Of a DNA stretch of 45,604 nt, positions 7,158 to 15,529 are shown piece by piece. A program made the translations under genes and the position numbers. Numbering within the stretch: the first letter of the stretch is position 1; each line of letters starts with the position of its first letter. Origin of the DNA: Muribaculaceae bacterium (GTDB lineage: Bacteria; Bacteroidota; Bacteroidia; Bacteroidales; Muribaculaceae); assembly GCA_017477555.1 (NCBI GenBank), contig JAFUVK010000008.1, forward strand, positions 1 through 45,604, given 5' to 3'. The notes beneath the pieces are model-generated. The model was not told the DNA's origin. It saw only the letters and a program-made list of their open reading frames with translations, and ran no database searches.

Positions 7158-9139
7158 AGCGCTTTCTTGATGACAACGACATCTTGCAGTCGCTTGTAAA
7201 CCTCGTCCAGGAAATTTTTCACTACTGGATATTCTTTGGGAGTGAAGAATATCTTGTTGACTTGCAACTGGCATCTGGATGATAAAACCCCGTTGTTGGC
7301 CACCGTAGCGATAATGCAACTCAGTGTGCCGTCTTCCGACTTCATCGTTAAGGGCTGTGGCACCTCTTCGACTACATAGCCCTCGGGAAGGGTGACCTGG
7401 GTGTTCAGGTTTTCGGTCGAAATGTGCGGGAACTCGACAGGCAGTGTGCGACTCTCTTCGGTCAGTGGATTCTCGGTCAGCACATTCAGGAACCAAGGGT
7501 TGAGGTAAATCATGTCGCCGGCCGTGTCGCAGTGTTTGATCAGATGCATCTTCCGGCCCACATTGACTCCCAAACCTTGATGCTCGGTCAGCTCGAGCGA
7601 TTCGATCTCGCAGTTCAACTCTTGTGCCAACTGGGCAACAAATGTGGCACTGTCGCTGGCCATGCGGAAGTCGCGGCGCAAGAGGGCGGCTTCCGAGCCC
7701 GTGAGTCGCGACTGGACATCGGCAACCATTGTGCCGTCGGGCTGCAGTTGAGCCACGACCATGCTTTGTGTCCGGGCACCCGACAGGGCGCTCAAGTCGA
7801 CCCATTCGCTAGTCTTGCCCTTGCCCAAAATGCGTGCGCGGTCAACGAGCAAACGGTCGGGCAGGATGTCGAGCCAACCATCCTCAATCGACCCATCGAT
7901 AAACGAGTAAGTGTCACCGGCCTTGAGAGCCACCACAAACGTGTTGAGTTCTTTGATGCTGGCGCGTGTGACGGTCAGGAATCCACGGTCGCGAGAACGC
8001 AGCACAGCCGGATATGCCTCGATGCCGGCATCGCTGAGCATGTTGATGAGCATAAAATTAATGCTGGCATTGCTGCCGGTGCGCTCTTTAAGCACTTTGC
8101 CGGCGCTTTCGCCATACAGGGCATATTGCTCGTTCCACTTGACATGGTCTTTGAGTAGTTTGAAAATCGCCATTGCGCGCTCCTTGGGGTCGGCGATCTC
8201 GGCAATCCCGGCGGCCAGCATTTCGGCCTTGAGCGGACTCTTGCCCAAGCGGCCTCCAAAGTCTTCGTTGTCCAGCAGCCGCTTGTCAACGTCTTCCCAA
8301 CTGGTTGAAAAGTTGCGGACGATGTTTCCTGGGATATCCACACTACGCAATTCCATGCTCACGCGCTGGCCATAAGACTGTGGAGCATAAAGCATCGAGG
8401 TCTTGCGCAGCGCCGGCAGCTCGTGACCGGTAAAGCGATAACGCTGACCCTGGCAGCGCAACACTGCTCCCTTAAGCGATAGGCTCATGGTGACGGTCTC
8501 GGTGGTGCGCTCCAGCCGATAGCTGCCTCGCTCGTCAATGTTGAAGATGAAGTATTCAGGCACGGTGATCTCAAACTCGGTATAATAGACCGGTATGCCA
8601 CTCTGGGCATGCCAGTCGTCGATTGATGTGAAGTAATCACTTGCCAACTCGGTCTCTACCTCAATGACAGTGCCCACGGTCACCTGTGGCACAGTGTACT
8701 TGGTGAGTCGCGTCAACTTGTTGACATCCTCGTGGCTGATCATGTCGTTGTCCATCTTGGTCTTGACCACCTTGCCGTCGACCAGGTTGTAGGCAGTGGC
8801 TTTGAGCTTGATCAGCTCTTCGCAATGTCCAATTCGATGCCCGTTGTACTGATAAGTAATCGCGCCATTGGCATAGCTCTTGCCATTCTCCTTGAGTACT
8901 TTAATCCGTCGCTTTTCGTAGGTGGTGACCCTGAAGTTGCCGGCCGACAGGTCATAGCGCATCTCGGTCTGGCTGCACAGCACCACTGCCTCGGCATCGG
9001 GGTCGGGCGCATAAGTTGTCATCGTCAACTCGGCTTCGGTGGGCTTACCCCACTTGAGGTTGGGTTCAAGTGTCTGCGCCTTTAGCACTCCAAATAGGCA
9101 CAATGTCAACATGATGATTAGCAGATTTATTCGTTTCAT
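7154..9139 (-). CDS. secreted DUF3857 protein with degenerate transglutaminase core
   Basis: A 661-residue exported protein with signal peptide (MKRINLLIIMLTLCLFGVLKAQ). The N-terminal DUF3857 domain contains a long beta-rich region (residues 50-270), followed by a transglutaminase-like region. At the position of the catalytic cysteine it reads T-G-S-N-A-S-I-N-F (about 354-362), so the nucleophile is missing, although the following helix and GIEAYPAVLRSRDRG segment remain. It is probably a non-catalytic partner of the downstream protein, which keeps its cysteine. ATG 9139 is preferred to the TTG at 9145. A complete promoter (TTG, 20 bp, TAACTTTGC) precedes it, so this is the first gene of the unit. 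Confidence 0.82.
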   Translation of the reverse strand: MKRINLLIIMLTLCLFGVLKAQTLEPNLKWGKPTEAELTMTTYAPDPDAEAVVLCSQTEMRYDLSAGNFRVTTYEKRRIKVLKENGKSYANGAITYQYNGHRIGHCEELIKLKATAYNLVDGKVVKTKMDNDMISHEDVNKLTRLTKYTVPQVTVGTVIEVETELASDYFTSIDDWHAQSGIPVYYTEFEITVPEYFIFNIDERGSYRLERTTETVTMSLSLKGAVLRCQGQRYRFTGHELPALRKTSMLYAPQSYGQRVSMELRSVDIPGNIVRNFSTSWEDVDKRLLDNEDFGGRLGKSPLKAEMLAAGIAEIADPKERAMAIFKLLKDHVKWNEQYALYGESAGKVLKERTGSNASINFMLINMLSDAGIEAYPAVLRSRDRGFLTVTRASIKELNTFVVALKAGDTYSFIDGSIEDGWLDILPDRLLVDRARILGKGKTSEWVDLSALSGARTQSMVVAQLQPDGTMVADVQSRLTGSEAALLRRDFRMASDSATFVAQLAQELNCEIESLELTEHQGLGVNVGRKMHLIKHCDTAGDMIYLNPWFLNVLTENPLTEESRTLPVEFPHISTENLNTQVTLPEGYVVEEVPQPLTMKSEDGTLSCIIATVANNGVLSSRCQLQVNKIFFTPKEYPVVKNFLDEVYKRLQDVVVIKKAL

Positions 9140-9164
9140 AAGCAATATTTTTTTATAACACGAC

Positions 9165-9196
9165 GCAAAGTTAAGAAATCATTACCAATCTAACAA
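9165..9196 (-). promoter_or_regulatory. promoter of the DUF3857 pair
   Basis: On the minus strand a TTG (-33, bases 9194-9196), a 20-bp spacer and TAACTTTGC (-7, bases 9165-9173) match the Bacteroidota housekeeping promoter. The leader to the ATG at 9139 is about 22 nt. Confidence 0.7.
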
Positions 9197-9253
9197 GTTT
9201 TGGCAACAGAAAAAACAAAACCCACTGGCGATTATTCAGAAACCAGAAAAAAA

Positions 9254-9355
9254 TATTACCTTTGCCTTCGGCCAAGGTAGGCGGCACCTCGGAAGAGCAA
9301 AAATGAAAAATTTTGTTTTTCCTTTTGTTCTTCGCTCGGTTTGCATTACCTTTGC
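9254..9355 (+). promoter_or_regulatory. two-promoter element with hairpin upstream of ruvB
   Basis: ATTACCTTTGC occurs at both ends (9255-9265 and 9346-9355 with one flanking change). The right box TACCTTTGC (9347-9355) has a TTG at 9325-9327, 19 bp upstream, and is the likely ruvB promoter. The left box begins a hairpin (TACCTT at 9257-9262 paired with AAGGTA at 9273-9278, inner GCC/GGC). From memory, similar sequence (hairpin, GGTAGGCGGC, an A/T-rich stretch, then CGCTCGGTTTGCA) recurs between genes in Prevotella and relatives, so this may be a dispersed promoter-bearing repeat. Confidence 0.6.
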
Positions 9356-9433
9356 AGGATATTTACGTGGAATCTTATGCGCCTAACGACAGTTGGGGCG
9401 CAGTGTTTCACAACCCCATGAATGGAGTACTGA

Positions 9434-10459
9434 ATGGCTGAAGAATTTGACATACGCAACGAGCGCCTACGCTCGGACCAAGACTTTGAGCGAGCATTGC
9501 GGCCCATGCGCTTCGGCGACTTTGCCGGGCAAGAGAAGATTGTCGACAACCTGCGCGTGTTTGTACAGGCGGCTCGCCAGCGAGGCGAGGCTCTGGACCA
9601 CACTCTGCTGGACGGGCCACCGGGACTGGGAAAGACCACACTGAGCAACATCATCGCCAACGAGTTGGGCGTGGGGTTCAAGGTCACCAGTGGGCCGGTG
9701 CTCGACAAGCCCGGAGACTTGGCCGGACTGCTCACGTCGCTTGACGAGAACGATGTCCTGTTTATCGACGAGATTCACCGCTTGAGTCCCATCGTCGAGG
9801 AATACCTCTACTCGGCCATGGAGGACTATCGCATCGACATCATGATCGACAAAGGACCAGGAGCGAGGTCGGTGCAGCTCACACTGGCACCGTTCACACT
9901 CATCGGAGCCACCACGCGTAGCGGACTGCTGACCTCGCCATTGAGGGCGCGATTTGGTATCAACTGCCACCTGGAGTACTATGGACACGAGGTGCTTGAG
10001 AGCATCGTCAAGCGGTCGGCACGCTTGCTGGGAGTGCCCATGACCGACGAGGCCGCACTGGAGATTGCCTTGCGCAGCCGTGGCACGCCACGTATCGCCA
10101 ACTCGCTGCTGCGCCGTGTGCGCGACTTTGCCCAGGTCAAGGGCTCAGGAAAAATCGACACCGACATCGCACGCTATGCGCTCGAGGCGCTGAACATCGA
10201 CAAGTATGGACTTGACGAAATCGACAACAAGATATTGACAACGATTATCGACAAGTTCGGTGGCGGTCCGGTGGGCATCACCACCATCGCCACTGCGCTG
10301 AGCGAGGATCCGGGCACCGTCGAGGAGGTCTACGAGCCTTATCTCATCAAGGAAGGCTTCATCAAGCGAACACCACGCGGACGCGAGGTCACCCAGCTGG
10401 CCTACACCCACCTGGGCCGCTCGCCGTTGAGCCAGCCCGGCAGCCTTTTTAATTCATAA
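9434..10459 (+). CDS. ruvB: Holliday junction branch-migration ATPase RuvB
   Basis: A 341-residue AAA+ ATPase that drives branch migration of Holliday junctions as hexameric rings with RuvA. Walker A is G61-P-P-G-L-G-K-T68, Walker B is L-F-I-D112-E-I-H-R. The sensor region GATTRSG and the C-terminal winged-helix with GGPVG and TPRGR are present. Length is standard. It starts at ATG 9434, about 75 bp behind a good promoter. ruvA and ruvC are not adjacent. The flippase gene follows on the same strand after a 107-bp gap filled with repeats, an arrangement I recall from other Bacteroidales. Confidence 0.97.
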   Translation: MAEEFDIRNERLRSDQDFERALRPMRFGDFAGQEKIVDNLRVFVQAARQRGEALDHTLLDGPPGLGKTTLSNIIANELGVGFKVTSGPVLDKPGDLAGLLTSLDENDVLFIDEIHRLSPIVEEYLYSAMEDYRIDIMIDKGPGARSVQLTLAPFTLIGATTRSGLLTSPLRARFGINCHLEYYGHEVLESIVKRSARLLGVPMTDEAALEIALRSRGTPRIANSLLRRVRDFAQVKGSGKIDTDIARYALEALNIDKYGLDEIDNKILTTIIDKFGGGPVGITTIATALSEDPGTVEEVYEPYLIKEGFIKRTPRGREVTQLAYTHLGRSPLSQPGSLFNS

Positions 10460-10481
10460 TTCATAATTCATAATTTATAAG

Positions 10482-10553
10482 TAGTCCCAGAGTTCCCAGA
10501 ACTCCCAGTAGTCCCAGAACTCCCAGTAATCCCAGAATTCCCAGTAATCCCAG
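10482..10553. repeat. 8 x 9-nt tandem array (NNNTCCCAG)
   Basis: Eight consecutive 9-nt units end in TCCCAG: TAG, AGT, AAC, TAG, AAC, TAA, AAT, TAA (first three bases), with units 2, 3, 5 and 7 having T or C before CCCAG. The suffix is nearly constant and the first bases alternate, giving a partial 18-nt higher order. It is preceded at 10451-10480 by repeated AATTCATA. It fills the gap between ruvB and the flippase gene. No ORF or hairpin is associated. Confidence 0.85.
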
Positions 10554-10566
10554 AAAATCACGCACT

Positions 10567-12138
10567 ATGGCTAACCTCAAGTCACTATTCAAGGACACCG
10601 CCATCTATGGGTTGAGCAGCATCGTCGGACGCTTTCTCAACTACCTGTTGGTGCCACTATACACCGCCAAGATGTCGGCCGCCAGCGGCGACTATGGCAT
10701 TGTCACCAACGCTTATGCCTACACGGCACTGCTGATGGCCCTGCTTACCTATGGCATGGAGACCACGTTCTTCTACTATTCCAATAAAAAGGGCGAGAAC
10801 CCCGACCGCGTCTATAGCACCACACTCATCACTGTGGGATTTACGTCGTTGCTGTTTGTCGCACTGGTGACCAGTTGCATCGGTTGGATAGCACCCTGGA
10901 TGGGCATGGCCTACACCCAGCACCCCAGCTACATCATCACCATGGCCATCGTCGTGGCGCTCGACGCCTTCCAGGCCATCATCTTCGCTTATCTGCGGCG
11001 CGAGAAGCGGGCGTTCAAGTTTGCCACACTCAAGTTGCTGTTCATCTTCCTCAACATTGGGCTGAATCTGCTCTACTTCGTCGCGTTGCCGGCCATGTAC
11101 CAGCACTGGCCCGAGGTTGTGGCCACCATCTATAGCCCTACTGTGGGCGTGGGCTATGTGTTCTACCTCAATTTGGTGTGTACCTCCGTCATCATGCTTT
11201 GCATGATCAAGGAACTCACCGCTGTGCCATGGCGATGGGACTGGTCGCTGCTGCGCCGCATGCTCGCCTACAGCTGGCCCATACTCATCTTGAGCGTGAT
11301 GGGGGTCATCAACCAGAGCGCGTCGCAGATTGTCTTCCCCAAGTTTTACCCGGGCGCCGACGGCGCCGCCCAGCTGGGCATCTATGGTGCCGCCATCAAG
11401 ATAGCCATGATCATGGCACTCATCACCCAGGCATTCCGCTATGCCTATGAGCCGTTTGTGTTCGGTGCCGACCGTGACACCAAGGAGTTGTCCAAAAAGA
11501 AGCGTATGCAGGCCGATGCCACAAAGTTCTTCCTCATCTTCACGCTGGTCGCCTACCTGGCGGTGCTGGCAGGCATCGATGTGCTCAAGTTTATCATCGC
11601 GCCCGACTATTGGGTGGGCTTGCGCGTGGTGCCCATCGTCATGGCCGCTGAGATCATGATGGGCATCTACTTCAACCTGTCGTTCTGGTACAAGCTTGAT
11701 GGTATCGACGATGAGGGCGAAAAGCGGAACGTCAACCTGAACTTATGGGGTGCTGTGTTCTCGGGCTTCGGCTGCCTGATGTTGCTGCTGGTCAACTGGC
11801 TGTTCATCCCGCATTTCAGCTACATGGCCTGCGCTTGGGCTGGCGTGGCGGCCTATGGCTCGGCCATGGTGCTGAGCTATGTGGTGGGCAGGTTCCGCTA
11901 TCCCCAGCTGCTGCCGCCTTACCCGTTGCGCGACATGGCGGTCTACACGCTGATTGCTGCCGCGCTCAGTGCCGTGGCGATGATGACCGACTTGGGCAAT
12001 ACATGGACCAACACGGCCGTGAAGACTGTGTTGCTGCTGCTGTTCTGTGGCGTGGTCTTCAAGCGCGAGCACATGGGCACCATGATGGCCAAGCTGCCGG
12101 TCGTGGGCCGATTCTTCCGGGGTAGGGACGTGAGGTAG
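10567..12138 (+). CDS. polysaccharide/oligosaccharide flippase (MOP/Wzx superfamily)
   Basis: A 523-residue polytopic inner-membrane protein with about 12-14 hydrophobic segments spread over its length. The N-terminus (SLFKDTAIYGLSSIVGRFLNYLLVPLYT) is the characteristic first helix of Wzx-like lipid-linked oligosaccharide flippases. The MOP family moves lipid-linked sugar units across the inner membrane for O-antigen, capsule or similar glycans. No glycosyltransferase genes surround it, so its glycan cannot be named; conserved linkage to ruvB suggests a core envelope role rather than a variable capsule locus. It starts at ATG 10567 directly after a 9-nt repeat array. Confidence 0.85.
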   Translation: MANLKSLFKDTAIYGLSSIVGRFLNYLLVPLYTAKMSAASGDYGIVTNAYAYTALLMALLTYGMETTFFYYSNKKGENPDRVYSTTLITVGFTSLLFVALVTSCIGWIAPWMGMAYTQHPSYIITMAIVVALDAFQAIIFAYLRREKRAFKFATLKLLFIFLNIGLNLLYFVALPAMYQHWPEVVATIYSPTVGVGYVFYLNLVCTSVIMLCMIKELTAVPWRWDWSLLRRMLAYSWPILILSVMGVINQSASQIVFPKFYPGADGAAQLGIYGAAIKIAMIMALITQAFRYAYEPFVFGADRDTKELSKKKRMQADATKFFLIFTLVAYLAVLAGIDVLKFIIAPDYWVGLRVVPIVMAAEIMMGIYFNLSFWYKLDGIDDEGEKRNVNLNLWGAVFSGFGCLMLLLVNWLFIPHFSYMACAWAGVAAYGSAMVLSYVVGRFRYPQLLPPYPLRDMAVYTLIAAALSAVAMMTDLGNTWTNTAVKTVLLLLFCGVVFKREHMGTMMAKLPVVGRFFRGRDVR

Positions 12139-12158
12139 CATGAACGGCAAAGTCGGCG

Positions 12159-12248
12159 GTAGGGACAGCGCTCCCGCGCCGTCCGCCTCGACAAAAGGTA
12201 ATGTTGAATGCTGCCCGGCGGCGGACGGCACAAGGGAGCCGTCCTTAC
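12159..12248. repeat. large inverted-repeat intergenic element, copy A
   Basis: Nested arms face each other: GTAGGGAC (12159-12166) with GTCCTTAC (12241-12248), GCTCCC (12170-12175) with GGGAGC (12234-12239), and GCCGTCCGCC (12178-12187) with GGCGGACGGC (12220-12229). The loop contains TCGACAAAAGGTAATGTTG. The 29 bp at 12178-12206 recur exactly at 29770-29798. It lies between the convergent flippase and thioesterase genes and could act as a bidirectional terminator or be a non-autonomous mobile repeat. Confidence 0.7.
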
Positions 12249-12253
12249 ACTCC

Positions 12254-12640
12254 TTAACTCCCAGAAAGTCGCTGCATGAACTGCTCCCGGTCCACCACAT
12301 AGCGCACGTGTGTGCCCTCGCCGATGAGGGTATCGCCACAGTAGGCCGACACGGCCAGTTCAATCTTCCGCCCTTCGACGCGGGTCACCTCGGCGATGGC
12401 CACCACCTTGGCGCCCACGGCGGTGGGGCGCAGGTGCGACGACGCGATGTGGCCCCCCACAGTGGTGCTGCCCTCGGGCAACTCGGACGCTACGGCCAGC
12501 ATGGCGGCGTTCTCCATCAGGGCCGTCATGGCCGGAGTGGCCAGCACGGGCAGGTCGCCCGAACCCATGGCTTGTGCGGTCATGGAGTCGCTCACCACAA
12601 GTTCGCTGATATGTTTCAATCCTACTTCAATCATTGGCAT
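12254..12640 (-). CDS. hot-dog thioesterase, FlK-like
   Basis: A 128-residue single-domain thioesterase of the hot-dog fold, FlK (fluoroacetyl-CoA thioesterase)-like group. Typical segments are VLATPAMTALMENAA (residues about 32-46; the Thr-...-Glu pair matches the catalytic positions of the group) and TVGGHIASSHLRPTAVG (conserved His). The likely reaction is hydrolysis of a small acyl-CoA in the cytoplasm; the natural acyl group is unknown and need not be fluorinated. ATG 12640 (MPMIEVG) is chosen over the in-frame TTG at 12658, which falls inside the -7 box. ATG 12634 is an alternative. It stands alone on the minus strand, convergent with the flippase gene. Confidence 0.8.
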   Translation of the reverse strand: MPMIEVGLKHISELVVSDSMTAQAMGSGDLPVLATPAMTALMENAAMLAVASELPEGSTTVGGHIASSHLRPTAVGAKVVAIAEVTRVEGRKIELAVSAYCGDTLIGEGTHVRYVVDREQFMQRLSGS

Positions 12641-12654
12641 CAGTTTTTTTATTT

Positions 12655-12663
12655 GCAAAATTA
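12655..12663 (-). promoter_or_regulatory. -7 box of the thioesterase gene
   Basis: The minus strand reads TAATTTTGC, 15 bp before the chosen ATG, so the leader would be only about 10 nt. This excludes the TTG at 12658 as the start. Confidence 0.55.
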
Positions 12664-12739
12664 GAAAAAGTTTTTCTAAAAAAGCTCTAAAAGGACTGAA
12701 AATTCAACGGCATTTGTAATGTTTTTGCGATAAAAATAG

Positions 12740-12747
12740 TAACTTTG
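12740..12747 (+). promoter_or_regulatory. -7 box of the GH25 gene
   Basis: TAACTTTG, 26 bp before the ATG. A TTTG at 12713-12716 is 23 bp upstream, slightly too far for an ideal -33. Confidence 0.5.
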
Positions 12748-12773
12748 TCGCCCATAACACAGATTTTCAGCCC

Positions 12774-14105
12774 ATGCATCGATTCATACCACTCATCACA
12801 TCACTCCTACTCACCGCCACTGCCTGGGCGGCTCAATGGCCCATCAGCGAACAGCCCGACGATGACGACAACGAGCACATAACCAAGATTGAAACTAACA
12901 CCGAACGTCGACACTACGACGGCATCGACATCAGCGACCACCAGAAGCGAATCGACTGGGCCGAGGTGGCCAAGGACAAGAATGTGCAGTATGTCTTCAT
13001 CAAGGCCACCGAGGGAGCTACTTATGTGAGCAATCTCTACCGCTATAACCTGGAGAATGCGCGAAAGCACGGCATCAAGGTGGGCAGTTACCACTTCTTG
13101 CGCACGGGCAGCCGCATACGCGACCAGTTTGCCAACTTCACACGCGTGGTCAAGAAGTCTGAGCAAGACCTGTTGCCGGTCATCGACGTGGAGGTACGGC
13201 AGGGATGGACCAACCAGCAGCTGCGCGACTCGGTCAAGCTCTTTGCCGACCTCGTGGAGCAGCACTACGGCTGCCGACCGCTGATCTACACCAGCAGCTC
13301 GTTCTACGACAACATTCTGGGGCGCTCGTTCAACATCTACCCTCTGTTCATAGCACGCTACAGCAACACCGAACCCACACTCAAGAGTGGCAACGACTGG
13401 GTCATGTGGCAGTTTAGCGAGCGGGGACGCATACGCGGCATCAGCACGAATGTCGACCTGAGCCGATTCAACAATGGGCGCTCACTGGCCGACATCATGA
13501 TTCGCGGACAGCGCATCGGACACAAGAAGCGCACCAACACCGACCTGGTGGACAAGAACGTAGAGAAACCCACCGGAGTAAAGGTCAAGGAGGCACCCAC
13601 CATGAGCAAGCAGCAGGAGAAGGAGCTGAAGAAGAGGCAAGAGCGAGAGCAGAAGGCTCGTGAGCGCGCACAAAAGCTGGCGCAGGAAGAGGCCAAGAAG
13701 AAGGCCGAGCAAGAGCGCAAGCAGCAGGAGAAGGAGCGCAAGCAAAAAGAAAAGGAACTAAAGAAGAAGCAAGAGCAGAACGCCAAGGAGCAGGAGCACC
13801 AGCTGCAGCTGCAGAAGCGGGCCGCCGAGCAGAAGCTGAAAGAGCAGCAAGAGGCTGCCAAGAAGCAGGAAGAAGAGGCCAAGCGGGCTGCCAAGAAGCA
13901 GCGGCAGGAAGCCGCAAAGCAGGCACAAAAGCAACAGGCACAACAGTCGGCACAGCAGCTGAAAAAGCAAGAGCAGCAGGCTAAGCTGGAGCAGCAGCGG
14001 CAGCAGAGCCAGACACAGAATCTGCCCACGCGCACGCGGGCAAGTGTGGCCAGCAGCCAACAGAAGAACAAGAAGACCAACAAGAGCTCAGCCGACAACG
14101 ACTAG
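12774..14105 (+). CDS. secreted GH25 muramidase with long charged coiled-coil tail
   Basis: A 443-residue protein. Residues 1-20 are a signal peptide (MHRFIPLITSLLLTATAWAA). Residues 48-245 are a glycoside hydrolase family 25 domain: YDGIDISDHQ (D52), the catalytic pair in LLPVID138-V-E140, and NVDLSRFNNG at the end. GH25 enzymes cleave the MurNAc-GlcNAc bond of peptidoglycan. Residues 270-430 are almost only Lys, Gln, Glu and Ala in heptad-like runs (KKKAEQERKQQEKERKQ), predicted to be a long charged helix or coiled coil, with no known binding domain. The basic tail may bind anionic wall or LPS, but this is inference. A -7 box TAACTTTG lies at 12740-12747. Confidence 0.85.
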   Translation: MHRFIPLITSLLLTATAWAAQWPISEQPDDDDNEHITKIETNTERRHYDGIDISDHQKRIDWAEVAKDKNVQYVFIKATEGATYVSNLYRYNLENARKHGIKVGSYHFLRTGSRIRDQFANFTRVVKKSEQDLLPVIDVEVRQGWTNQQLRDSVKLFADLVEQHYGCRPLIYTSSSFYDNILGRSFNIYPLFIARYSNTEPTLKSGNDWVMWQFSERGRIRGISTNVDLSRFNNGRSLADIMIRGQRIGHKKRTNTDLVDKNVEKPTGVKVKEAPTMSKQQEKELKKRQEREQKARERAQKLAQEEAKKKAEQERKQQEKERKQKEKELKKKQEQNAKEQEHQLQLQKRAAEQKLKEQQEAAKKQEEEAKRAAKKQRQEAAKQAQKQQAQQSAQQLKKQEQQAKLEQQRQQSQTQNLPTRTRASVASSQQKNKKTNKSSADND

Positions 14106-14147
14106 CCCAATGCCCAATGCCCAACACCCAACACCCATCACCCAATG
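14106..14147. repeat. 6 x 7-nt tandem array (CCCAAYR)
   Basis: CCCAATG, CCCAATG, CCCAACA, CCCAACA, CCCATCA, CCCAATG follow immediately after the GH25 stop codon. The same gap also holds a looser T-TTAACTCC series at 14231-14289 with an 8-9-nt spacing. Confidence 0.8.
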
Positions 14148-14161
14148 CCAGCCAGACAGCT

Positions 14162-14189
14162 CCCCTCCCCTTTCCGGAAAGGGGAGGGG
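14162..14189. repeat. 28-bp perfect palindrome, C-rich/G-rich
   Basis: CCCCTCCCCTTTCC is followed directly by its exact reverse complement, then CAGGGGTGGGGTTTC. The same design occurs in at least four other gaps of this window. It may serve as a terminator, but has no T-run. Confidence 0.75.
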
Positions 14190-14305
14190 CAGGGGTGGGG
14201 TTTCGAATCAATCCCCAATCATGTAACGTCTTAACTCCATTTAACTCCTTAACTCCTTTAACTACTAAAAAAAGACTCCTTTAACTACTGAAAAGTAACA
14301 AAGAT

Positions 14306-15286
14306 ATGGCAAAGATTAAAACAATCGGACTGTTGACCTCGGGAGGTGACGCACCGGGAATGAATGCAGCCATCCGTGCCGTCACACGTTCGGCCATCTA
14401 CAGCGGATTCAAGGTCAAGGGCATCTATCGCGGATACCGAGGACTGGTTACCGACGAGATTGTCGACTTCAAGACACAGAACGTGAGCAACATCATCCAC
14501 CACGGCGGCACCATACTCAAGACCGCACGATGCAAAGAGTTCACGACTGTTGAGGGACGAAAGCAAGCCTTCGACAACATGCGCAAGCACGACATCGACG
14601 CGCTGGTGGTCATCGGCGGCGACGGGTCGCTCACGGGAGCCAGAGAGTTTGCGTCGGAGTTTGATGTGCCCATCGTGGGACTGCCGGGAACAATCGACAA
14701 CGACCTCTATGGCACCGACCACACCATTGGCTACGACACGGCACTGAACACAATCATGTGGTGTGTCGACCGCATACGCGACACGGCCACCAGCCATGAG
14801 CGGCTGTTCTTCATCGAGGTCATGGGGCGCAATTCGGGATTCCTGGCGCTCAACGGAGCCATTGCCAGTGGGGCCGAGGCGGCCATCATTCCAGAGATTT
14901 CGACCGAGGTCGACCAACTCTCCGAACTCATCGAGAATGGGTTCCGTAAGAGCAAAAACTCGAGCATCGTCCTCGTGGCCGAGAGTCCCATCACTGGTGG
15001 GGCCATGGGTCTGGCCGAGCGTGTCCGGAAGGAGTATCCGCAGTACGATGTGCGGGTCACCATACTCGGACACCTGCAGCGAGGGGGGTCGCCCACAGCG
15101 CGCGACCGCGTCCTGGCATCGCGCATGGGAGCGGCAGCCATCGATGCGCTGCTCGAGGGACAGCGCAATGTGATGATTGGCGACTCGAACGACGAGATTG
15201 TGCTCGTGCCCTTCGGCAAAGCCATCCGCAAAATCAAGCCCATCGACCCGGCACTGGTCGACACGCTGCGCCGCCTGAGCATCTAG
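14306..15286 (+). CDS. pfkA: ATP-dependent 6-phosphofructokinase
   Basis: A 326-residue group A phosphofructokinase, phosphorylating fructose 6-phosphate at C1 in glycolysis. Motifs: T11-S-G-G-D-A-P-G-M-N for nucleotide binding, G104-G-D-G-S108, G128-T-I-D-N-D133 with catalytic D131, E-V-M-G-R-N-S-G for substrate binding, and [12 protein letters not shown]. The GGDGS and PGTIDND residues are those of ATP-using enzymes; PPi-dependent relatives typically have GGDDS/T and PKTIDND. It starts at ATG 14306. No clear promoter box is seen in the repeat-filled gap before it. Confidence 0.95.
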   Translation: MAKIKTIGLLTSGGDAPGMNAAIRAVTRSAIYSGFKVKGIYRGYRGLVTDEIVDFKTQNVSNIIHHGGTILKTARCKEFTTVEGRKQAFDNMRKHDIDALVVIGGDGSLTGAREFASEFDVPIVGLPGTIDNDLYGTDHTIGYDTALNTIMWCVDRIRDTATSHERLFFIEVMGRNSGFLALNGAIASGAEAAIIPEISTEVDQLSELIENGFRKSKNSSIVLVAESPITGGAMGLAERVRKEYPQYDVRVTILGHLQRGGSPTARDRVLASRMGAAAIDALLEGQRNVMIGDSNDEIVLVPFGKAIRKIKPIDPALVDTLRRLSI

Positions 15287-15349
15287 CTCTCTAGAAAATC
15301 TAGACCGCCTAGAAAGTCTAGAACATCTAGAAAGTCTAGAGCATCTAGA
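15287..15349. repeat. 7 x 9-nt tandem array (NNNNCTAGA)
   Basis: Seven 9-nt units end in CTAGA: CTCT, AAAT, CCGC, AAGT, ACAT, AAGT, GCAT. The array starts at the base after the pfkA stop codon. Because the core is nearly palindromic (TCTAGA), the transcript could form alternative small hairpins, but none with a T-run. Confidence 0.85.
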
Positions 15350-15410
15350 CCGCCACCTGTGGAGGTTGACAACGTAAAAGACTGCTTAATGCTAAAAAAT
15401 TAAAATTTTT

Positions 15411-15441
15411 TTGGTGTTAAGCAGATTTTTTTATACTTTTG
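15411..15441 (+). promoter_or_regulatory. promoter of the propeller-protein/amidase pair
   Basis: TTG (15411-15413), a 20-bp spacer and TACTTTTG (15434-15441) match the Bacteroidota consensus. The leader to ATG 15530 is about 85 nt. Confidence 0.65.
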
Positions 15442-15529
15442 GGGTGCGTTTACGTGTCGCACTATTATTCAGAATTTTAAGGAACTTTCAAACCATTATT
15501 TTTTTATTAACTCCAAAACCAATGCATCT

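Noticed and set aside
4404-12138. A defence or secondary-metabolism cluster formed by hydrolase, DUF3857 proteins and flippase
   Set aside because: Strands, promoters and families are consistent with separate envelope and housekeeping units; no synthase, nuclease or immunity gene is present.
12140-12664. Plus-strand frame directly after the flippase gene
   Set aside because: It crosses the inverted-repeat element and is antisense to the thioesterase, which has hot-dog motifs and its own promoter box.
13358-14098. Cys/Ser/Phe-rich 246-codon frame opposite the GH25 tail
   Set aside because: It results from reading the AAG/CAG/GAG-rich coiled-coil codons backwards, not from a real cysteine-rich protein.
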